DNA of 49,089 nucleotides from Methylococcales bacterium (GTDB lineage: Bacteria; Pseudomonadota; Gammaproteobacteria; Methylococcales; Methylomonadaceae): contig JAPLRS010000006.1 in NCBI GenBank assembly GCA_026399015.1, positions 1 to 49,089 on the forward strand. Reading direction: 5' to 3'. This document shows positions 45,113-49,089 of the stretch, one piece after another (the first letter of the stretch is position 1; each line of letters begins with the position of its first letter). A program made the translations under genes and the position numbers. The notes beneath the pieces were generated by a model that was not told the DNA's origin, made no database searches, and saw only the letters and a program-made list of their open reading frames with translations.

Positions 45113-45120
45113 AAACCAGC
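44815..45120. repeat. 21-bp minisatellite with 84/105-bp higher-order units
   Basis: The plus strand shows repeated blocks that begin ATTCCTGCTGGA and end CATACAACAACA-N3-ATTGTACAA. Three blocks are seen (about 84, 105 and 84 bases), each built of diverged 21-bp units. The difference of 21 between block lengths suggests gain or loss of whole units. The repeat lies between slyD and the first sigma-54 activator. Confidence 0.85.
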
Positions 45121-45234
45121 TGGAATGTATTACTTGATGGCTTAATATCAGAACAGTTGAATTAATCTCAAATTATTCATATAGTGATTGTTTATTTAAT
45201 ACAGATTTATTACGATAATAAAAAAATATGCACA

Positions 45235-45268
45235 TGAGTTTAAAGATTAGGTTAAGCTCTAACTCATA
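45235..45268 (+). promoter_or_regulatory. Inverted repeat upstream of the first sigma-54 activator
   Basis: ATGAGTT (45235-45241) pairs with AACTCAT (45262-45268) about 85 bases before the ATG at 45351. It could be an operator or a leader hairpin. No such repeat precedes the paralogue at 47497. Confidence 0.3.
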
Positions 45269-45350
45269 TGCGGTTAATATGTGTTAAATAACATTACCAA
45301 AATAAATGTTTTTACGGTAATTAAATAACAATATCAAAGGACTTTATGTC

Positions 45351-46781
45351 ATGCCTCTGTCAACACGAAACATTATTCTTTTTCAGCCACAGACATTTGG
45401 CAATGAAATTTATAATGAATTATCAGCGCATGATTTTAATGTGTATATTGCCAACAATCTTAAGCAAGTTTCTGACTTATTGAACGAACACCTGTTTAAA
45501 GTAGGTTTATGTTTACTTAATGATAAATGTAGTTATGAACAATGTTTAATTGACAAGTCTTGTATGATAGGTGATTGCTCAGGCATTCAGCAATTAAGTC
45601 ATCTTAAACACATATTTAGTTTACAAACACCTATCAATTGGGTTGTCGGTCTGCCAAGTAGTTGTTCTAAAAAAGTAGCCCCTGATTCTACCGAAAACAA
45701 ACTAATTACAGAGTATTTTTATAACTATATAAGCATCCCCATTGATATTGGCCTTCTTATCATCACGTTAAATCAGGCTTACGATGATAATAATACGCCA
45801 GAATATAGCAGTACCTATCCTACCAATTTTGGTATTATTGGTAATAGTTCAGCAATGCTTAATTTATTCAGTCGGCTAGCAAAAATTGTCAAAGAAGATT
45901 GTTCGGTACTGATAGAAGGAGAAACCGGAACGGGTAAGGAATTGATTGCCAATGCTATTCATAAACATTCTAGTCGTTCAGCGCATCCTCACGTCGTCAT
46001 AAATTGTGGTGCGTTTCCTAAAGACTTAATTCAGGCTGAGTTATTCGGTTATGAGAAAGGTGCATTTACCGGCGCTCTAGAACGAAAAATTGGTTTTATT
46101 GAATCTGCTCAAAATGGGACTTTGTTTTTTGATGAGATAGGTGATTTACCCCATGAACAGCAAGTCAACTTGTTACGTTTTTTAGAGGATAGGACCATTA
46201 AGCGTATCGGGGGCATAGAAAAAATCCCAGTGAATGTCCGTGTTATTGCTGCCACACATGTCGATTTAAAAGTGGCCGTACAACGTGGCGAATTCCGAGA
46301 AGATCTTTACTATCGTCTTAGAGTGTTGCAATTAAAAACACCACCGTTACGTGCAAGGGAAAATGACATAGAATTAATCGCCAACTATTTTTTCAACAAA
46401 TTCTCAACTGAACGTATATACAAGGCAAAAGGATTCCATAGAGACACACTCCGTTTATTAAATTATTACGATTGGCCTGGCAATGTGCGGGAATTAATGA
46501 ATTGCATTTATCACGCTATCGTAATGTCAGAAAATCGACTTTTGAGTCCTGAAGACTTAGGTTTAGATCGAGGTTATAAAATAAACACTTTATTAACGCT
46601 TGAACAGGCACGTAGCCTTGCAGAGCGAGCATCAATCATCACCAGTTTACGTGTAACTAATAATAATTACACCCATGCTGCTGAAACATTGGGCATATCC
46701 CGTGTAAGTCTTTACAGGCTAATTAATAAATACAGTATTAAAGCCGAAATACCATTTCAATTAGACAAAAAAACAAATTGA
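45351..46781 (+). CDS. Sigma-54-dependent transcriptional activator, copy 1
   Basis: This 476-residue enhancer-binding protein has an N-terminal domain (about 1-140) that is receiver-like in outline but lacks the phospho-acceptor motif. It contains a Cys cluster (C54, C60, C65, C71, C76). The AAA+ domain (about 160-390) has Walker A GETGTGKE, the sigma-54 contact GAFTGA (from G237), Walker B LFFDEIGDLP and the R-finger region. A Fis-type helix-turn-helix closes the protein (AAETLGISRVSLYRLI). It should activate RpoN promoters, with DNA bound through the C-terminus. The layout resembles VpsR-type regulators. No clear -24/-12 promoter was found nearby, so targets are unknown. The paralogue lies 715 bases downstream. 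Confidence 0.92.
   Translation: MPLSTRNIILFQPQTFGNEIYNELSAHDFNVYIANNLKQVSDLLNEHLFKVGLCLLNDKCSYEQCLIDKSCMIGDCSGIQQLSHLKHIFSLQTPINWVVGLPSSCSKKVAPDSTENKLITEYFYNYISIPIDIGLLIITLNQAYDDNNTPEYSSTYPTNFGIIGNSSAMLNLFSRLAKIVKEDCSVLIEGETGTGKELIANAIHKHSSRSAHPHVVINCGAFPKDLIQAELFGYEKGAFTGALERKIGFIESAQNGTLFFDEIGDLPHEQQVNLLRFLEDRTIKRIGGIEKIPVNVRVIAATHVDLKVAVQRGEFREDLYYRLRVLQLKTPPLRARENDIELIANYFFNKFSTERIYKAKGFHRDTLRLLNYYDWPGNVRELMNCIYHAIVMSENRLLSPEDLGLDRGYKINTLLTLEQARSLAERASIITSLRVTNNNYTHAAETLGISRVSLYRLINKYSIKAEIPFQLDKKTN
45846..46331 (+). repeat. Near-identical core shared with 47992-48477
   Basis: These 486 bases, covering the first part of the AAA+ domain, differ from the second activator at about ten positions by my count. 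Flanking parts of both genes differ much more, including at silent sites. The sharp edges indicate recent gene conversion between the copies. Confidence 0.85.
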
Positions 46782-47496
46782 AAACTAATAATCATCTGGT
46801 ATAAAAATACCCTCTATAATTTGTCACCGCAGTATCACTTTCTTTACAATTAAAATACGCTCAGGTATTCAATATTTTTTAAGCTTCCATTTCTTAATCG
46901 AAAATAAAAATACAGTTACGAGTACTTTTTATTTGATAAATATTACATTTGTTCTGTAAGCACCCATATCACCAATTCAATCCGCACTAAGCTTGCTGCT
47001 ATAAATAACTCATTGTCACGTCTTTATGAGTGCTAGAACATTTCCGTGTGTTTCTGTATCAATATTATTACACTTACCGTTAATTCCATAGTTAGACATT
47101 TACGCCCTCCCACCATCTTAATCAATAAATTCAATATCTTATAATAATTGGTTCGCGAATTGCATTTAATAAAATAGCAAGTGACTCTTTTAAAACGGAC
47201 AAATCCAAAGGTATTAAAGCTAAATCATTAGAAAGCTTGGATTATGCAAGAATGCAAGAATGCAATGATGTTTTTGAAAGCCATATTGAATACAAACTTA
47301 AATAAGAAAACAAAAAATGAAAACTCACTCTATCAAGGTAAATGTATTTATGCTTATCAATTTATTGGCTGTGTTGATTGTTTTAACTTCCGCCATTCAT
47401 AAGTCGTAATCAGTTTTCATCGGTTAGTCTTGTTGTAATGACGTGACCAGTTTTGTTTACTATTATTGTATAAACTATTAGGGAACTCATTGTGTC
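46782..47496. other. Intergenic stretch between the two activators
   Basis: These 715 bases hold no full-size gene. A plus-strand open stretch ending at 47305 reads SLESLDYARMQECNDVFES and so on to a stop, without a good start. It may be the tail of a lost gene. It includes the short direct repeat GCAAGAAT-GCAAGAAT near 47244. A 30-codon frame follows at 47317. The upstream half (46782-47130) is very A+T-rich and shows nothing that I can assign. Confidence 0.4.
47317..47409 (+). CDS. Possible 30-residue hydrophobic peptide
   Basis: The frame runs from ATG to TAA and encodes MKTHSIKVNVFMLINLLAVL followed by a few more residues. A basic start and a single hydrophobic helix suggest a membrane peptide or the leftover signal sequence of a decayed gene. 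The ribosome site is poor. It lies 87 bases before the second activator. I assign no function. Confidence 0.25.
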   Translation: MKTHSIKVNVFMLINLLAVLIVLTSAIHKS

Positions 47497-48924
47497 ATGC
47501 CTTTATCAACGCGTAAGATTATCCTGTTCCAACCACCGACATTTGGTAACGAAATTTATAATGAATTAACGGCGCGTGATTTTAATGTGTATATTGCCAA
47601 CAATCTAAAGCAGGTTTCGGATTTATTAACTAAACATATTTTCAAAGTGGGATTATGTTTGCTTGATGATAAGTGTAGTTACGAACAATGTTTAATTGGC
47701 AAGTCATTTATGATGGGGCACTGCTCGGGCATTCAGCAATTAAGTCATCTTAAACACATATTTAGTTTACATACACCTGTAAATTGGATTGCAGGTCTAC
47801 CCAGTAACTGCACAAAAAAAATTGCTCCTGACTCTACTGAAAGCAAACTCATAGTCGAATATTTTTATAAATATATTAGCATCCCCATTGATATTGAACT
47901 ACTTATAATTTCTTTAAATCACGCCCTCGGTGAGGATGAAATATCAGATCGTAGTAGTCCCTACCCTTCCAATTTTGGCATTGTTGGAAAAAGTTCAGCA
48001 ATGCTTAATTTATTCAGTCGGCTAGCAAAAATTGTCAAGGAAGATTGTTCGGTACTGATAGAAGGAGAAACCGGAACGGGTAAGGAATTGATTGCCAATG
48101 CTATTCATAAACATTCTAGTCGCTCAGCGCATTCTCATGTCGTCATAAATTGTGGAGCGTTTCCTAAAGACTTAATTCAGACTGAGTTATTCGGATATGA
48201 GAAAGGTGCATTTACCGGCGCTCTAGAACGTAAAATTGGTTTTATTGAATCTGCTCAAAATGGGACTTTGTTTTTTGATGAGATAGGTGATTTACCCCAT
48301 GAACAGCAAGTCAACTTGTTACGTTTTTTAGAGGATAGGACCATTAAACGTATCGGGGGCATAGAAAAAATCCCAGTGAATGTCCGTGTTATTGCTGCCA
48401 CACATGTCGATTTAAAAGTGGCCGTACAACGTGGCGAATTCCGAGAAGATCTTTACTATCGCCTTAGAGTGTTGCAAATAAAAACGCCACCATTACGTTC
48501 AAGGGAAAATGACATAAAATTGCTCGCGAACTATTTTTTCAAAAAATTCTCTGTGGAACGTGTATACAAGGCGAAAGGATTCCATAGAGATACTCTACGT
48601 TTATTAAACTATTACGATTGGCCAGGCAACGTACGAGAATTAATGAACTGTATTTATCACGCTATTGTCATGTCAGAAAATCGGCTATTAACACCTGAAG
48701 ACTTGGGTTTAGATAGAAATTATAAAATTAATACTTTACTCACACTAGATGAAGCCCGAACGATTGCTGAAAGAGAATCAATTCTTACTAGTTTACGTGT
48801 AACGAACAACAATTTGAGCTTTGCAGCTGAAACACTGGGTATATCTCGTGTAAGTCTATACAGGCTTATCAATAAATACAAAATTAGAGTTCATCTTTCG
48901 GACAAAAATCACATTTCAGATTGA
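47497..48924 (+). CDS. Sigma-54-dependent transcriptional activator, copy 2
   Basis: This 475-residue paralogue of the protein at 45351 has the same domain order: a receiver-like N-terminal domain without phospho-acceptor Asp, AAA+ with GETGTGKE, GAFTGA and LFFDEIGDLP, and a Fis-type helix-turn-helix (AAETLGISRVSLYRLI). Four of the five N-terminal cysteines are kept (C54, C60, C65, C76). The fifth is F71. The recognition helices of the two copies are identical over that motif, so both may bind the same sites, while their sensory domains have diverged. The C-terminal tail differs (IRVHLSDKNHISD). It is the last gene before the right-hand transposon-like end. Confidence 0.92.
   Translation: MPLSTRKIILFQPPTFGNEIYNELTARDFNVYIANNLKQVSDLLTKHIFKVGLCLLDDKCSYEQCLIGKSFMMGHCSGIQQLSHLKHIFSLHTPVNWIAGLPSNCTKKIAPDSTESKLIVEYFYKYISIPIDIELLIISLNHALGEDEISDRSSPYPSNFGIVGKSSAMLNLFSRLAKIVKEDCSVLIEGETGTGKELIANAIHKHSSRSAHSHVVINCGAFPKDLIQTELFGYEKGAFTGALERKIGFIESAQNGTLFFDEIGDLPHEQQVNLLRFLEDRTIKRIGGIEKIPVNVRVIAATHVDLKVAVQRGEFREDLYYRLRVLQIKTPPLRSRENDIKLLANYFFKKFSVERVYKAKGFHRDTLRLLNYYDWPGNVRELMNCIYHAIVMSENRLLTPEDLGLDRNYKINTLLTLDEARTIAERESILTSLRVTNNNLSFAAETLGISRVSLYRLINKYKIRVHLSDKNHISD
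47992..48477 (+). repeat. Near-identical core shared with 45846-46331
   Basis: This is the second member of the 486-base pair described at 45846-46331. The alignment has no gaps, which fits gene conversion within the AAA+ coding region. Confidence 0.85.
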
Positions 48925-48952
48925 TCCTTATCCTATTTATTTTATAAATAAT

Positions 48953-49089
48953 TGTCTGGCGTCAATTACTTTGACCGGTTCGCGACAACTATCTTGTCCG
49001 GTTAGTGGTTAAAAAAATGCTATTTTTTTATGCTTTGTTTCTTTCGATAACTCTCTCCGTTTAATTCAATAATAGTGGCATGATGGATA
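48953..49089. mobile_element. Right edge: putative transposon end with TnsB-like repeats
   Basis: Two tandem 23-bp units (48957-48979 and 48980-49002), read on the minus strand, have the same ACCGG-N-CAA...TTG-N-CG plan as the units at 91-136. The block begins with TGT at 48953 and is conserved with the left block as far as CCGGTT, then the two diverge. Homology also stops inside, just left of 48947. I infer that a mobile element with TGT termini begins here and continues to the right. The sequence after 49003 has a T-rich segment and no gene. Confidence 0.42.

Noticed and set aside
44815..45120. CRISPR array
   Set aside because: The repeats are adjacent, diverged 21-bp units without unique spacers, and no cas genes are present.
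44800..45143. Plus-strand open frame across the minisatellite (IPAGVYN-type repeats)
   Set aside because: It has no start codon in its first 100 codons, and a stop lies directly upstream. Differences between repeat units are mostly non-silent in this frame.
45120..45350. Sigma-54 promoter upstream of the first activator
   Set aside because: I could not find a GG-N10-GC pair with the surrounding consensus in this stretch.
91..49002. The whole window as one 49-kb transposon bounded by the two inverted arrays
   Set aside because: The interior contains single-copy core genes (metG, glyQ, glyS, dcd, argA) and no transposase. The TGT ends fit better with two elements that extend outward.

Overview
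The window is A+T-rich chromosomal DNA from a Gram-negative bacterium, most likely a gammaproteobacterium. Supporting this are a YcgL-domain gene, a fused kinase-GNAT ArgA, split glyQ/glyS, a CGFS glutaredoxin, SlyD, Mrp/ApbC, a TonB-dependent receptor and several lipoprotein or signal sequences. Gene order and codon style would fit Methylococcales- or Thiotrichales-like bacteria, but I cannot settle the genus. I see no rRNA, tRNA or CRISPR array.

Layout. (1) 1-140 and 48953-49089: both edges carry matching, inverted arrays of 23-bp imperfect palindromes that look like subterminal transposase sites of outward-extending transposons. (2) 259-2050: an atypical response regulator and a divergent cation/proton antiporter. 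(3) 2641-20104, the centrepiece: a run of 15 same-strand, closely spaced genes. It opens with a tRNA-dependent cyclodipeptide synthase (S28, Y167, E171; XYP subfamily) and continues with a TonB-dependent receptor, a PhnD-like and a TrpX-like binding protein, a hybrid sensor kinase, a GAF-PP2C phosphatase, an RsbW-like kinase, a double TrpX-like binding protein, a STAS fusion protein, an ABC permease and ATPase, a CheY-like regulator, a beta-carbonic anhydrase, an NCS2 permease with an RsbW-like tail, and a stand-alone STAS protein. (4) 20107-21606: a frameshifted sirtuin, a Phd/PIN toxin-antitoxin pair and a gene remnant, which together look like a small decayed accessory patch.

(5) 21611-27016: grxD, then argD, argF, an SH3-domain membrane protein, argA and a cAMP phosphodiesterase. 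(6) 27074-31861: TerB and two TerD-family proteins, a phosphopantetheinyl transferase with gamma-glutamyltransferase, and a 54-residue membrane peptide. (7) 32031-41856: mostly core genes (CPBP protease, ycgL, dcd, apbC, metG, a lipoprotein, plsC, gmhB, glyS, glyQ). (8) 42028-48924: a Fic-like/zeta-kinase fusion, slyD, a 21-bp minisatellite that encodes Asn/Cys-rich heptads, and two paralogous sigma-54 activators whose AAA+ cores have been homogenised, apparently by gene conversion.

How the genes may work together (inference). The 2641-20104 locus combines synthesis of a cyclic dipeptide, outer-membrane and ABC import machinery, and a partner-switching cascade (PP2C, RsbW-like kinase, two STAS proteins) with no sigma factor in sight. 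One reading is a signal or nutrient circuit in which a small molecule is made, imported and sensed. Another is that the partner-switch controls transport itself, because an NCS2 permease carries the ATPase-like tail and is followed directly by a STAS protein and preceded by a carbonic anhydrase.
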